DNA of 64,000 nt from Opisthocomus hoazin (GCF_030867145.1 NC_134418.1:6816802-6880801), one strand, 5' to 3'; shown: positions 1-34,725, counted from the first letter of the stretch. Made by a program: numbers and translations. The notes: generated by a model from the sequence alone, not told the origin.

Positions 1-3000
1 AACTTGCGTCTTCTTGCAAGAAATAGCAGATGAGAAACTCTTTTTGCGTTACGCTTGCAGCGTTAAAGATTTGTGTGTGCTGCTGTCTTAATTGTTTTGA
101 TGAGGTTTTTTTTAACTATCTTGAGTGAGAGTGCAATGAACTGTAGTTCCAGGTCCTGGTGCAAAAACATCAATTTTATTTCCTAGTGCCTTTTAAGAAA
201 AGACATTAGATCTTCAAACTTTGAGTGTTTAATAGAACTGTAGTTACTTCCTTTGCCTAACTGTGAAATGTCAACTTTGACTGTCTGGAGCTCGTGTGTT
301 GATTAGGAAAGTGAGGTAGTAAAATTTCAAATGTTCCAGCAGCTCTGTCAAACACTTCAGATCTTGAAACTACTGCTTAAGGCACTGACAAGTGAGATGT
401 TCATCATTTGTCATGTGAACAGATCAGTTAGAAAGGAAAGGCTGCTGAACTGCTAATTGTGTGTCTGGGTAACTAAAACAGTAAAATGCATGCCGTGGCT
501 CTAAGCTCCAACGTAAACAGTCATGGTCAGGGTGCCAATGCTGGAAAGGTATGACCCTGCATTTCAGTCTTGTGCATAAGAATTTAAAAACTTTGTTCCC
601 CTATCCATTGTGTTAAAATGAGAAGCCCTTCTCTGGAAAAGCTGTATATTTACAACTCTTAAGATTTCTTGAAGATCGCTTGCTGAAGTTCAGGGTAACG
701 TCATCGAATCTCAACTTTTCGAAAAGGGAGCTTACTTTTGACGACAACACTTTAATTTACTCTTTAAAATTTAGCATTGTAATGAATACATTGTCTGTAC
801 TTAGACAGGAAAGAATACTTTTGGGAGAATCAACCTATTAAAATAATGATGCTTAATCATAGTGAAAATAGAGAACTGCCTCTCAAGCAGTGGAAATGGT
901 TCATAGCACATCGTTATGAGACTGTTATCGTTTACTAATGAGGGTGATGCATTCTCTTACCTGCATAGCTTTATACTAAAGTGCTTAATGGGCTGCTGTC
1001 TCTTTCTTTTATGAGGATCTATCATATGAGAGAAATGAAAGTGTGAACTTGCCTGTATATTAAAATGACTGGCCAGTAGCGGCTAGCATGACTGATGGGA
1101 CAGGAGGAGGGTGGAGAAGAGATGGAGACAGAAGAAAAGCCTACTGTGGGCTGGGTAAACGATAGAGATACTCCTGTGAAAGAGCTGCTAGCTGGTGTTT
1201 GATGAAAAAGAGGAAAAGAAGTGGGATACTTGATGGTGATGATAGGAGAGTAACAGCTTAGAAATATATGCATGACTGTGACACAGCTTTTCTTTGCCCT
1301 GTCAGGAGTGCTGCAGGGAGTGCAGCCTGACGGGATGGCTCCAGTTGCAGTAGTTTCAAGTGCTCTGGGCAGGGGCTGCGCTCGAATGTACTCGGTAAAA
1401 GTAACTGCATCGGCTCATGATTTGGCTGCTACAGGCTAATCCCTAAGTAAGCATCTTATTTCCTTATTTGAGAGATTGGAGATCATGGGACAAAACGAGT
1501 TTCAGTCCACGAGGCTGGCATTTATAGCAGTCATAGTAAACATACCACCATATCCTGGAAAAATGAAATAATTGGGTTATATCATGTCACAAAATCTGTC
1601 AACATCATCATCCCTCTAAAGGCTTTTGGTATCTTTGAATTGCATTGTATATCTATTAAATTATTGCAATTTTTTATTGTGATAACCACATAAAATAAAC
1701 TTTTCTATGAACTTAGACATCTGTGTGATCTTTTTTGGACATAAGTGGCATGTTTTTATGGAATAGTCCAGTATTATGTTTTTTCCTCCAGAGAAATGCG
1801 GAGATGCAAAGAAGTTTTATACTGAAGTCAGCTGAAAACTAATTGCATCGTAGGCAAAGTGAACCCATAGATATCTTAGGAGATTGCTCCTTTTTTTCCC
1901 TTTGGAGAGGACAGACTGATGCTTAGAGCAGTGAGTTGGGAAAGGATTTTGGAATTTCTAAAGCTTCACTAGTGACAGGATTTAATGTACAGTATGAGTG
2001 TATCATTTTTTTCTTTTTTTTTTTTTCTTCCCTTTATCAGCATCACAAACAGTTTCAAATATTCAGTGCTTTGATTCCCGAAAAGAAATAGTAAGTTCTC
2101 CTGTGAAGTGTCCAGGCACCCGGGGATCACTTCAAAGTACTGACTGCCTGCACTTTCCTGCACAGTGGATAAGGCAAACCCTGTACCCAGTCAAGCCAGA
2201 GAAGAGCCAGAGGCTGTCCTGGGTTGCTTTGGGAACATGGGAAGAAATTCAGTAACTCTCGTCCTTGGGCCTCTTACACTTGGGTGCAGAAAAAATTGCA
2301 AAACCCACACTGACGCGGGTCAGGGCAAGGCAAGAGGTCAGAACGCCCTCTGAGGAGCTTGGATTGTGATTTCTGGATTTGCTTTTATGTGCCTTCCCAG
2401 AGGTTAGGGAGGGTAAATAATTTAACCGTCTCTTTGAAAGAGAAGTCTTGTGACATCGGTTTTAGAAAAGTCACCTCCACAACTAAAGGCACCCCTGCAG
2501 CAGCACTGTATTAGCCTGAATAAAAATGAGGGTTTTGTTTGGTCCATGGTCCTTTCTGCTTTAGTTATTTTTCAATTAAGTCACTGTCTGTAAATATCAT
2601 CCAATGAAAGGCTGAGATATGTTTGTTTTGAGCTTGGGTGGGGAATGCTTATGACTGTCAGTCAGCCTTGTTTGAGTACTTTCGCTTAAAAGGTTATTAC
2701 AGCAGCTGTTGAATACAGCGCTGAGTATTATGAATTTCTGTTAAACCTGTATAAATCTGTTCCGACTCTGCTGACAGTCACTGGACAAAACAAAAAGGAG
2801 ATTCGGTTCAAACTCCACAAACACTCTTAAGAAAACGGCTTTCCCTCTGGATTCTGCTTAAAAATGAATGGCTCTGTCTAGCTCACTAGTGTTAATCTTA
2901 ACTTTTAATGTATGTGTGCATCTTAAACCATCTGGCATGGGACACATCAGCAGCAGAAGCAATCTTTCCTTCGTAGCACCTGGAAGAGTCTTTGTGCACC

Positions 3001-6000
3001 GTACAGGCTGCTTGCCGGAGCAAATGCTGTGCAGTGGGGTGAGAACTTCCACATGCACCGAATAAGAAGTTGGTTCTCTTAAGCCTTGAAGCGTGTGCAG
3101 AACATCCTAAAGCAATGTTTTACTCCAGAAAGTAAAGAATAAGATTTTTAAAATTTCTATTAATGCTGTAAAGTTACTTTCCAGCTGTAGTATTTTGTGA
3201 CCAGATGTAAAGCCCTGAATTGCCGTAAATCAATGGACTTGTTATTGAGGTGACTAATGTGGGGAAAATCTGTTTCCTTGTGGGTAAGGTGGTATGATTT
3301 TAGTTGTCTGGAAGAGTATGCTAGTAGAGTTCCTTGTATGCTGTAGCTGATTGTGATTTTTGTGTGCTGCTGAGGCAGATGTAGGGCCACCAGATGCTCT
3401 GATAGCTGAGGTATCACTCCTGTAACGGAAGGCTGGGGCATTATCCAGTTCTCCATCGTACAGGTTTTCTATAATAGACATGGAATTAAACTGTACTGAA
3501 TGAAATACAAGATGTGGGGATTGATAACAATAATTTTGTTGAAGGTTGGAGGTGACCAGTTTAAAACTGAGAATGCTGTGTATGGAGAGATCCTGTGACG
3601 GGTTATCAGCTGCCATCTCGATTCCTCTGCAGGGGAGGGAAACATGATCCTGTGCTGCCTGCGGGTAGAGAGAGAGAGAGATTAGTGTCTTAAATGGTCC
3701 TCGAAAAGCTCATAATGAATAAGAAGTGAGTGTCCAGAATTGTACTTCAAAGAAGATAAATTCTAATTGCAATTGAGGCAGAGAAAACTTGTTAGGGCTA
3801 TCAGGGGGAGTGGAGCCTGTGTTTTGCAAAAGGAGAATAGATGTGACTGCTCTTTAACTACATGGATGTATTATGATTTCTGATGGCACGAGCGGTTTTT
3901 TCCATTTCTGTTTCTGGAAACATGCGCGGTGTGCGTAGTCATAACGAGGTGACAGGCTTGGGGAGCTTGCTGGAGAGATCTGTGGATTTCTGAGTAGAGA
4001 TCTTTGCTGCTTTCTTGGTGAAATGAAAGTTAGCATTTATAATTCTCCTGAAAACAAATTTTTTGTGATGCTTAGTGGACAAAAAGTCATTGGCAAAAGA
4101 CTGATTGTTTTAAAATGTATGGATAATTAGGAGTTGTGCTTTTCTAGGAAATGCAGCCAAACTTTTTAATGTGAAGTAGCAAACCTGTGGAAGAGCTGAA
4201 TTGCTGACAGATGCCCGAGCTGAGTTAGTGGTTAATATGATGCAGCATCACAATTTTTGTCGGGGTGGCACTTAGGTCTATTGCTTAGAGAAGTGGTCTT
4301 ACGTATTTATTGGAACTGCACATCTTCAAAGACAGTCATCTCAGTTCAGTGCCTTGTTCAATTAAAAAAACAAAAGACTGCCTGTAACTGCAGCTTGGTG
4401 GCTTGCTTGCTGACATGTGGCGGAGTTGGCGCTGATAAAGTTCTGATAGAGGACGTGTGTCAGCACTTTAACTCTTACTGTAAGAATGTTTGGGGGGATG
4501 ACAACTTCCATTATAGAACAGGTAGGAAGCTCCAGAACAAGATCTTGTGGCTCGTATGGTATCAGAGCTCTCAACCCCATTCCTAGAAGCGATGTTCTGC
4601 CTTGAACAACGCCGGGAAAGTTTCTCAGAGTCCCGTCCCTCTGGGCTAGTGTTTATCACCAACTTTCATCTGTCACCCTCGCAGACTTGCTCAAAACACA
4701 TCGCTGCAAATCTTGGAAAGGATGTTTGCCGTCAGCTCACTGTCTGTGTTGTTTAGTTATCTTTACAGTAGCTTGTAATTTAATTACCTACGGAACACTG
4801 CATATTTTGTATTGGCTGTTGAAGCAGTTCTAGTGTTTACAGATACTAAAATGGAGCAACTCTAGTAATGCCTAGACACATACCTGTTTCAGCACAGGGA
4901 ATGGATAACTTGGGTATTTGGAGTTCAGTTGTCCAAAACACAGCAAATTGATTTACTCTGCCTGAAAGCCTTTTTGAACTTTCAGCCTCTATCTTTAATG
5001 GTAAAAGAAAGTGCCTGTTTCAAGCGCTAAACATTTTAGACAGTTTAGCAAATCATTCCTCTAGCAGCACAGCCGCTGACATCTCATTTCCGAATTTCTT
5101 CTGGACTTTGTCCTACGTACGCAGGTAACTCTTCATCTTTCTGTCAGAGTCACTGCGTGTTTCATGTACTCTACTTTCTTTGCATCCTTGAAGGAGGAGA
5201 CTCTGCACTTGCCGTGTTCTGTGCTTCTCCTGTAACGGGCTGTCCTTTCTCATAGGAGTTGGTTGCTGTGTGACTTAATTTTTCAAGACACACAGACTCT
5301 GTATCCTTACATAAAAAAAATCCCACCCTGTCCAGACAGGGCCAGGGGTGGAAACACACAAGCTCCGGCAGAGATCAGCTTAAATCCTGGACCCCCAAAG
5401 TCGCATGGGCTTCTGCTGTTGCCTGTTCTCCCTGTTTCTGGAGAGAAGCATTCTGCTTAGCTCCCAGGTGGTGCTACAGGAGCCCAGGTAGTCTGCAAAA
5501 AAGATTTGGGGGGGGGGAGGTGGGGTTAAAATATGGTGTTAAGACATCCCGATACTGGAGCAGTACCAGTTTTGACATGGTGGCTAATAAGCTTCTGTGT
5601 ACGGCCTGTTTCTGTAGAGGCAAGGGTTTGGGTGATTTTCATTTTCTTCACTAATCTTGTCCCTTATCCTTTATTAGTTTTAAGGAGCTCGATAATGGGC
5701 TCAGGAGCAGCAGCTCTGGTTTGTCTCAGAAAAGACTGCTCTGAAGTTCCAGAAGACTGTTGCAGTCTTTTCTTATTAATAAAACTTTCTGTGTTAAAGA
5801 GGGGGATGGAATAATGTCAAAATAAAGTCTTTCTTAAAGCACTGTGTGGAGTTTTTTTTATTATTATTAAGGAGAACAGTTTTTAAAAGTCTGTTACCAT
5901 GGCAGCAGAGCAGGCTGGCATGTCTGTAGTCAAAACCCCAAGTCTTGTTTGACTATCATTAAAGTAATGGTGGTATTTTAGTTTGCTAGTCTTCAGAAGA

Positions 6001-8390
6001 AGGGTCTGTTTGATTGCACAGCAAACAGTTGTGGGGACCTGATCTCTTTTGAAGCTGGGGCAGTCTAGTTAACACAATGCGGTTCCTCCGTTTCCCTGCA
6101 TGGCTGCTCAAGGGAGGGCAGAGGACAGAGTGGGACTATTTCTTTTAATGGCAAACTCAAGATGAACAAGATACTGTGCCCCTGATGCTGGAAAGGAGAG
6201 GGTAATTCTCAAGCTACTGTGCTGCTGTCATCTGTTGCTTTTTGAACTGTTTGTGTAAAAGACAGTTTTGTTGGGACCCTGGTAGCTTACACCCGATCAG
6301 ATTTTAAAATCTGAAGTGTAGAATTGTGACAGAGATACCAACTATACTCATTTAATAAAGTTGTTGGAAGGATGTTGCAGGTGTTGCTTTGAGGAAAGAG
6401 AAAAAATTAGTTTTCAAACGAGTTGTCTAGTACTCATCCAGGCACAGAATTACAGCATCACTTCATACACTAACCAGTGAAAAATGAAATAGAAACTGCC
6501 AGCTCGTGGAGTATGAGGGGTGGTGGGAGGAGAAGATGGACCATACAGATAGAAAGTGCTATCATAAGTATCTTAATGTGGGCAGGAGCAGAGGGCTAGC
6601 TCTGGTTGTTTGACAGATCCCGTGAACTGTTGCTGGGTGAGCGGTACAGCCTGATGGTAAAAATCATCCGGAGGTCTGAGAAACCACCTGCACTCACTGC
6701 TGCTGCACAGAGCTGGTGTGCCCTTTCGGCATGTCACACCCCAGCCAAGATGAAACCCATTTCCACAGCTCCTCTGATGTGCCGCTCTGGCACGGGCTGG
6801 CTTTTACCTCTTCAGAGGAGGAAGGCCAACTAATCCTGCCTCCATAAACTGCTCCGTAAAATATCGATTCGTCAGATGTCCAGGTGCAGCCTTTCTCACG
6901 GTCCTGGTCTTGAAGACGGTCTGGGCACGCAGGCTGGTTAACAGAAACAGGAGGTAGTCGGGAACAGGTATGTACTTGGTAAACAAGTGTAGTGCTGAGA
7001 TCAGAAGTAGTGGCATTCACAAGAAGGAAAGTTTTGCTAGACAAAACCACCACCTGTCTGTTCGTATTTCCTGCTTCAGCTTCCTCTGTGCCCTTGAACA
7101 CGTCTCAGAAGGTCATTTTACTGATCTAAATCATGGGCTCCCCTTTGCAGGCAATTTTCTTCTTCCTTGGCTGGTTAAACAGCACTGTATGCTCTGAAGA
7201 ATACTTCGCTGGTTGTGCAGTGCTTTAGGCAGTGGAATAGCTTAACTCGACAGCCTTTGTTTTTCAAAAGATTGTACTAGTGCCTGGGTCTTTGTTCTCT
7301 GCTTAAGGAAGCGGTGATGTTGTGGGCCTTGCAGAAAGTTTGAAGAAGAATACGTCCTTGGGCTCTAGCTGGCCCCTTCATCCCAGTGTGCTTCTGTTTG
7401 GTCAGGGTTTGCCTGTCAGCGATAGTGTGCTGTCATCCTTGTAGTACCCTGCGCTTCAGGATTTCTGCAGGTAACTGAAGGGAATACAGATGAATCAACA
7501 TCCTGAAATCTGAGCTGGAGAGGAGAAATAACCTCTTATATTGGAAGGCAGTCATAAACCAGTGTGTCTGTGCAGATACCTCCCTACCTGCGTGCGTATC
7601 GAAAAAGGGCAGATGATAGATCTGTTCCAGACCAACCTGAACTAGGGACCCCAACTCGCAACCTTGCCCTGTGTGTCTGTATGTATATCTCACCTGAAAA
7701 ATCTGCAAACATTTAGAGTAGGGATACCTGTATTATTGTATGCCTATGATTTTTTTTTTTAAACTCAGAATGTGCAATGATTGTTTTCTCTTTCCCAGAT
7801 TTGTTTGTGCAGACTCTTGTTTATACCTTATAGAGTAAAGCAGCCGTATGTGGCTTTTAGTATGTTGCCTAGATTATTTTTCAAGTGGCTTAAAAGACAT
7901 AGTTCTCACTGAGAAGCAGCTTTCTTAAGAGCATGCGTGATGTGGGCTTTGACCCTGTTTGTTACAGTGATCCTACTGTAGAGATAATCATAGAGGAAAA
8001 AAACTCGCACCCTTATCATTGAAGATCATATAGGTTAGTCTCAGTTAGTGACTGGAATGAAGCGCTCTCAGTTTATCGTAAGAGTAAGGTTTGAGACCTG
8101 CAAGCTGAAGTGTTAGAAAAACATAAAGGCATAACACTTCCTACTTTAAGGAAAATATTTTACCTGTGCTTACTGAAAGTCCAGCTGATCTGAAAACAAT
8201 AATGTTGACTGCTTTGGGACCAGACTAGTTTTGGATGTGCCTGCACGTGAGCAGGCTGGATTTTTGCTTCGTGTAATCAAGAGTGTTAGGCATGGGAAAT
8301 GAATGTCACACTTGTTGTTAAACTGCTCGTGGAAGCCTTAGTACTTCAGTTTGTTTTGATCTCTGTTTACACAATATTTTTTTCTTCCTT

Positions 8391-8415
8391 CCCCCCCCCC
8401 CCCCCCCCCCCCCCC
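8391..8415 (+). repeat. 25-base C homopolymer
   Basis: An uninterrupted run of C preceded by a pyrimidine stretch (TTTTTTTCTTCCTT). It could be an i-motif/G4-forming site and is a likely spot for sequencing length error. Confidence 0.9.
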
Positions 8416-8733
8416 GCTGCTATAAATCAGCAGCTTTCTTCATGCACCGATCAACCTGCCCTGGAACCTCGCGTGTGGTGCCCTCCTTTCCAGTAAAGAG
8501 TCTAGACAGCCAATTCCCTGGTAGCGTATGCCATTTCGGATCGTTATGCCTTTTTGCTTTTTTTTGTGAAGGCTTTTTAGAAACTGCATTACCTCACCCG
8601 TCGGCCTGGAGATTGAGCAGCCCGCGCTGCTGATAGGGCTGCGGCACCCTGCGCCGAGCCAATGGAGAACTTCAGCTCCCAACTCCTAATGAGCAAAAGA
8701 GCAGCGTCTCATTTAGGGCTCGATGCTTAATGT

Positions 8734-8747
8734 GGGGGGGGGGGGGG
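8734..8747 (+). repeat. 14-base G homopolymer
   Basis: An uninterrupted G-run lying about 320 bases after the C25 run, in the same intron. Confidence 0.9.
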
Positions 8748-10319
8748 AGGTTTAAGTGTTACTTCTGAAAGACAAGCCACTTAACAATTATGTGCCATAT
8801 TGCTGACCAGTGAAGCTGAACAAATAGCTATTTACATTGACAGATCAGAGGAATGTGTAAGTGCATCGTGGTAACCTACATTTTCTGTGCCAAGAGATTT
8901 GCAGCTGACTGCCTGGGTGACTCACTCCTTGGATTAGGAGATGAGGTAATGCTTTTGAGATACAGGGTGATGTCATTCCTTTACCTGAGCTGCATGCCGA
9001 TGCTAGTCGCTAGTACTTTCAAGGAAAGTCCCTTTGCTGCTGGTGTGCTAGAGAATGAGGCGCCTGACTTGGATAGGAGTTATTATTATTAATGTCCTTC
9101 TAAAGCCTCTGGCTGAACTGCTCTTTTAAAAGATGTCAGCACAAGTGGCCACAAGTGCCTTTTGTTACGTGTGTATGTGGGCACCTGCAAGTATGCACAT
9201 TTGCATACCTGCCCCGTTCTCCAGATAAAGCTATTTTAGTGAAAGATGACTTTTGTGGTAATCGGGTGTCATGTAATCCCATTTATAGATAGATTCATCT
9301 AAAAGAAGGTCATTCTTATTCCCCCTCTGTTTTCTTTCTGTTGTGAAATACCACGTTTATGATGGTACCAAAATGTCTAGCTTGCCCTTACAGTCATTTT
9401 AACCCCATCTGCTCGCACTCTGGTGTCCTTCAGCGCAGTAGCTCTTTCTGCTGCCTGTGCTCCCTTTCCCGATCTGTTCACCGACAGCAGTTGTGTCGTT
9501 TCTCAGCCTTTCTTTCCCAATGTCGCGCAGGACGTGCAGCTCCCGTAGGCACCCTCAAGGTTGGGAACACGGGCAGGTGAGCAGCAGAGCTGACCAAAAC
9601 AGTTTCATCTGTCCTCCGCAGCTTATGGAGACCGAGGCTTTAACGGATGAGCAGGCAGTGCCCTACTGTCGAGGAATTTTCGGAGGTGTACAAGCCGTGA
9701 CCTGATTTGACCCCTGTCTTGGGAGTATACAAGTGTGTGTTGCTGCGTGAGCTTCATGCGTGTTGGGAATTTGGGCATGTGGTTCCCAGCAACAGCCAGT
9801 GTTTTGCCTGTTGTTTGCTAGTTGAAAATTTCCTACTCAAGCAGCAACTTCAGAACCAGGGAAACGCTGAAGGCAACGTGTGTCCCGCTGTCCCCAGAGC
9901 TCGCAGAGTTAGCCATCGAGACTCCCCCTTGCTCAGCAGCGATTCCTGGGCGGTTTGCACTGCTGCCTCCGCTCCTCACAAACTGGTGGGATGGTCTGCA
10001 GCCCTTGGAGCGCCCTGTGTTACAAAGCCATTGCGGTTGTGGCTTCCAGCAAGTGTATCGGAAAATCTGAACCTGCAGGTGGCTGTCTAACTGCCCCTGG
10101 CACACGGCTGGTTTGACCACGCTGTATGAATTTGGCTGACCGATGACCAGTAGAATTTCTCCAGGATATGACGTGAAGACAGTTGATGACTGGGTTTGCC
10201 AGGCTTGAGCTCTGTGTGCTGAAACAGTGGGACAGGAGCTGGTTCGGCTTTTGGATATTTGGAAAGCTGCTTATGAAAAGAACCTTTGCTGTTCGTTCGT
10301 ATTTATATATGGAATATCT

Positions 10320-10590
10320 TAATGACCTCAGGTTGCATCAGGGGAGGTTTAGATTGGATATTAGGAAAAATTTATTTACTGAAAGAGTTGTGAACCATTG
10401 GAACAGGCTGCCCAGGGAAGTGGTTGAGTTCAAACCCCTGGAGGGTTTGAACACCTCCCTGGAGGTGTTCAAAAAAATGTGTAGACGTGGCACTTCGGGA
10501 CATGGTTTAGCAGGCATGATGGTGTTGGGTTGACGGTTGGACCTGATGATATTAGAGGTCTTTTCCAACCTTAATGATTCTATGATTCTG
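10320..10590 (+). mobile_element. CR1 LINE 3' fragment
   Basis: A 5'-truncated CR1 on the + strand. It translates to GRFRLDIRKNLFTERVVNHW and NRLPREVVEF, the C-terminal tail of CR1 ORF2, and ends in TCTTTTCCAACC and ATTCTATGATTCT. It is degenerate, with extra sequence after the coding tail, and inserted in sense in EIF2AK3 intron 2. Confidence 0.9.
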
Positions 10591-12813
10591 ACATCTCCTA
10601 TGGAGGTGAGCATGGGCCTCCAAACTACTTGCAGGTATCTGGACCACGTGCAGGAACAAACCTTACAGAGGATTTATTAATGCAGAGTAACAGCTGCACA
10701 GGCTAAAAGTTGTCATCAAAATTATTATGCATTTCTGAAAGAATATATTACCAAAACATTTTATGATATTACTCTGTGTTGAATGTTTTAACAAGATACT
10801 CCAGCGCAACTGGCGCAGGCATCTTTTGTTTTTTAAGAGTTATTTTCCAAAATCTGCCTGCCTTTGTTTCTCAATATCACAAGGCTGCACTTGAATATGA
10901 ATGTTTATGTAAACTTAATTTGTTTGCTTTGTTTTTCCACTGATCAGGTGATTTCTACAAATGACCCCTCCCCACACAAATTTTTGGTTTTTTGTTAGTT
11001 TACTTCTGTAAGCATATGTATAAAGCTCTATGAGTTTGTGTGTATTTTTCCTGCTCAATGGTAGGCCACAATGCAACATTTCTCATGCATCACAGATCTC
11101 ATGCAGTGTCTCTTCCAGGATATTTGGCCTATTTTGCCATAAGGTAAATATCTGGGGGGGAAGGAACATACCTCGTTTTGCTTTGTAAAGAATTTCGCCG
11201 CTACTGTCCGAGGTTTATTTTTATCATCTCTTCAGTTACACATTGTGCTCCTGAGAGGAGTTTTTATTTTAGTTGTCAGTCATCATGAGGCTCTTCACAG
11301 CCAGAAAGCATCGGTGTTGGTTCCTTTAGGGATCTTAAATGCAGTCAGCAGCATTGTTGGGTAACACCTAAATTTTCTGTTGGAATGAGGTGTGTCAAAC
11401 AGTGTAGGAAGAGGTATTAGTCATGACATGCACACATTTACACAATATAGCTTTCCCTCCCTGTTTAGGTGACTCCCAACTTTGCTTAATGCTGTTTGCT
11501 CGTCTGTGACCCGGTTAGAGGAGGAAGAAGTCTCATGTTAGAGAGAATTTTAATCATGCAGATGTGGTTTCAGATCCTCACAGTGGTTCCAGAAATAATA
11601 ACCAGAAACCTTCTGGATCTTTTGTATGGCTTCGTAATACACATCTGTGCCTTGGAGTCTGAGCAGGAATATTTTGTTTGAAGTGACTAATATACATGTA
11701 CCAGAAGTAGTCTTTAAATCCTAGTGTGTAAAGGATCTGAATTTAATGTAATTATGTTGTAGGATACTGCCCAAATGGACAGAGGTTCTGAAAAAGCATT
11801 AAAATCCTCCATGTTAATCCGTATCCTCAAAAGCTAAGATTATGTGGATTACAGTTTCTCACTGTTCATGATGGGCACAGCCACTGTGGCTCCACAGTAT
11901 TAGTTATGGTCTATCACGCTGATAATGAGTTTCTTAATAAGTCCCTTAGTACTCATTGACAATGACTCATACTTCCGAACTAGGATCTCCTTGAAAATCT
12001 CAGTGTAATGGATGCAGCGCCGTATCCTGGTGAAGATTTTTTATTTTTTTGTGGGTTTTTTTTTTTTTTTTTGCTTGTTGTGTGTTTAAGAAAAAGCCAG
12101 GCAAGTGTTAAAGGAATGGTGTACTTAAACCTAAGAAATTGTGGGGAGAAGTTAGATTTAACTGTCTGGAAAGGCAAGGGTGAAATGCGAGCTCTGATCT
12201 CAATGATAATTGCGCTCTCTGCTGTAGAAGAGGATAGGTATACTGGAGTAGTCAGTAATTGGTAAATAGTTCACATAACAGCCTCAGCTTTTCTTTTAAA
12301 ACTGAATTCAGTCTTCTGATCTAGAGAGAACAATGGATTCTGTGTTTAGAAGTAAACTAGCTCTGGAGAAAAAGCAACAACGAAGTAGAACTTTACGTAC
12401 GATGCCACCGTCTTGAAACTATCACAAATAATCAGCAGAACTTACACTTTAACCAGTGACTGTCTCTTCAAGAATGCTTCGCCCCGTATCGTATTTTCTG
12501 TAGTTTGGATGAATACTAATCTATCAATTGATTGAGCTTTAAAATTTTTTGCTTAAACTGGAAGAAGTGTCACACACGGAACTGCTTTTTAACTAAGAAT
12601 AATGAAATATGGATTTGATTTGAATGTCTGGAAGTTTTCTGTCTTCAGTATAATTTTGAAAAGTAAGACTGTGGGGTACGAAACCATAAAACAGGATACT
12701 GGAATATGAAGCAGTGTACTTGCTCATATAGTGTTTCTGTTTCCATCTGTGATCTGTGTGTTCTGATAAAATTGTGGTTATGTGGTAGCTGACCTTCAAT
12801 TGAATTATTTTAG

Positions 12814-33696
<20,883 letters not shown>

Positions 33697-34040
33697 TTAT
33701 CCTCAGGATCACTTCTTCCACTCGGCAGGTTTTACAGGGATTGTTCAGCAGAAGGATCCTATGATGCCGAATGTCTGTCTTGGAAATAGTTTACTTAAAC
33801 TTTTTTTGCCATATTTAATGTATAAGACGTGTTGGACAGATGTTTGTTTACTTTGACAGCCAACGAAAGCCAGTAACCACACTTCTCACATTCCATTTTT
33901 CTTACCTTAACTCTCCTAGGCGGATGGGTCCAGCTACTGTGCTTACCAATGTCGTGCTCCATTATCGGTTTTTTGGGTTTCTTGGGTTTTTTTTAAGCTT
34001 TTAAATGTCGGCTTGCTGGGTGCGTGAGAGATCTGTAACA

Positions 34041-34048
34041 TGTAAATA
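34041..34048 (+). promoter_or_regulatory. Pumilio-response-element-like octamer, 3'UTR copy 1
   Basis: TGTAAATA matches the PUM consensus UGUANAUA. It lies in the EIF2AK3 3'UTR on the sense strand, about 350 nt after the stop. Function is inferred from the motif alone. Confidence 0.4.
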
Positions 34049-34565
34049 GAATTAAAATACTGTATTTTTATAGAGCAAATTACAGTCTCTAAGCCTAGTG
34101 AGTGTCTATCTGGATCACTTGCTCTTTGGTGAAATGAAGATGATTTTGAAATGAACTATGACTCCATTTTTGTCCCTGGTGGGTAAACTGGGAATCTGCA
34201 CTATTTTTAAAGCAAAAAAGTACCACAGTTGTACATACTGTCACTCTCCTTAGCCAGTCATTAGAGGAAATCGTTTCATACTTCTGCACTATTGTAGGTC
34301 TTAGGGAATGCATTTTATACAGATAAACCTGTAGAGAAGGAAAAGGAGCGTTTTGCCATTAAAAAAGGGGGGTTTATAGGCAGTGGTTGGAAGAGCCATA
34401 GTAAAAATTATGTACAAAAATGTTGTGATTCTGAAAATTTAAACCTAATGAAGTCATACGTGTCGTATGTAATCTTGTAGATTTGTACTTTTTAAAAAAA
34501 TCAACTGGTAGGCATTTCTGTAATCTGCTAATTTAACTGCCTAATGCCATGCTTTTATTTCTCAT

Positions 34566-34573
34566 TGTAAATA
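34566..34573 (+). promoter_or_regulatory. Pumilio-response-element-like octamer, 3'UTR copy 2
   Basis: A second TGTAAATA about 120 nt before the poly(A) signal, close to the 3' end where PUM sites are often active. Function is inferred from the motif alone. Confidence 0.4.
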
Positions 34574-34693
34574 TGTTAATTTTTATTTATAAAATACAGA
34601 ATCAATCCATTTGGGTTGGTAGTGTACAGAATGCACTTGCTATGATTGTTGAGTGCATTAATTATTGTGACTTCTTTCAAGTCTAAATGATTT

Positions 34694-34699
34694 AATAAA
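34694..34699 (+). terminator. EIF2AK3: AATAAA polyadenylation signal of EIF2AK3
   Basis: A canonical hexamer in TTTAATAAACTTT, 13 bases before a genomic A-run. It is the first strong AATAAA after the stop codon. Confidence 0.8.
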
Positions 34700-34725
34700 C
34701 TTTTTTTATTTATAAAAAAAAAAAA

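Larger units (their letters stand above)
1..12813 (+). other. EIF2AK3: EIF2AK3 intron 2 (3' part), no exon seen
   Basis: Ordinary avian intron sequence upstream of exon 3. A translation matching the expected exon 2 (the STLDGRIAALD region of PERK) was looked for and not found, so the stretch is taken as one intron. It contains a T-run near 2008-2030, a 25-base C-run at 8391-8415, a 14-base G-run at 8734-8747 and a CR1 fragment at 10320-10590. Open frames in it are short and unrelated to known proteins. Confidence 0.65.
33697..34712 (+). other. EIF2AK3: EIF2AK3 3' untranslated region
   Basis: About 1 kb of AT-rich DNA from the stop codon to the poly(A) signal. It contains no other coding signal and ends at a short A-run at 34713-34725. 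Two UGUAAAUA octamers are noted separately. Confidence 0.8.

Noticed and set aside
9707..10120. Overlapping frames of 82-127 codons on both strands in intron 2
   Set aside because: No recognisable protein, no splice context and mutual overlap. Chance open frames in moderately GC-rich DNA.
10183..10533. 116-codon + strand frame with FRLDIRKNLF
   Set aside because: CR1 ORF2 tail read through from flanking sequence; not a host gene.
1..12813. EIF2AK3 exon 2
   Set aside because: The expected luminal text was looked for and not seen, so it is most likely upstream of the window.
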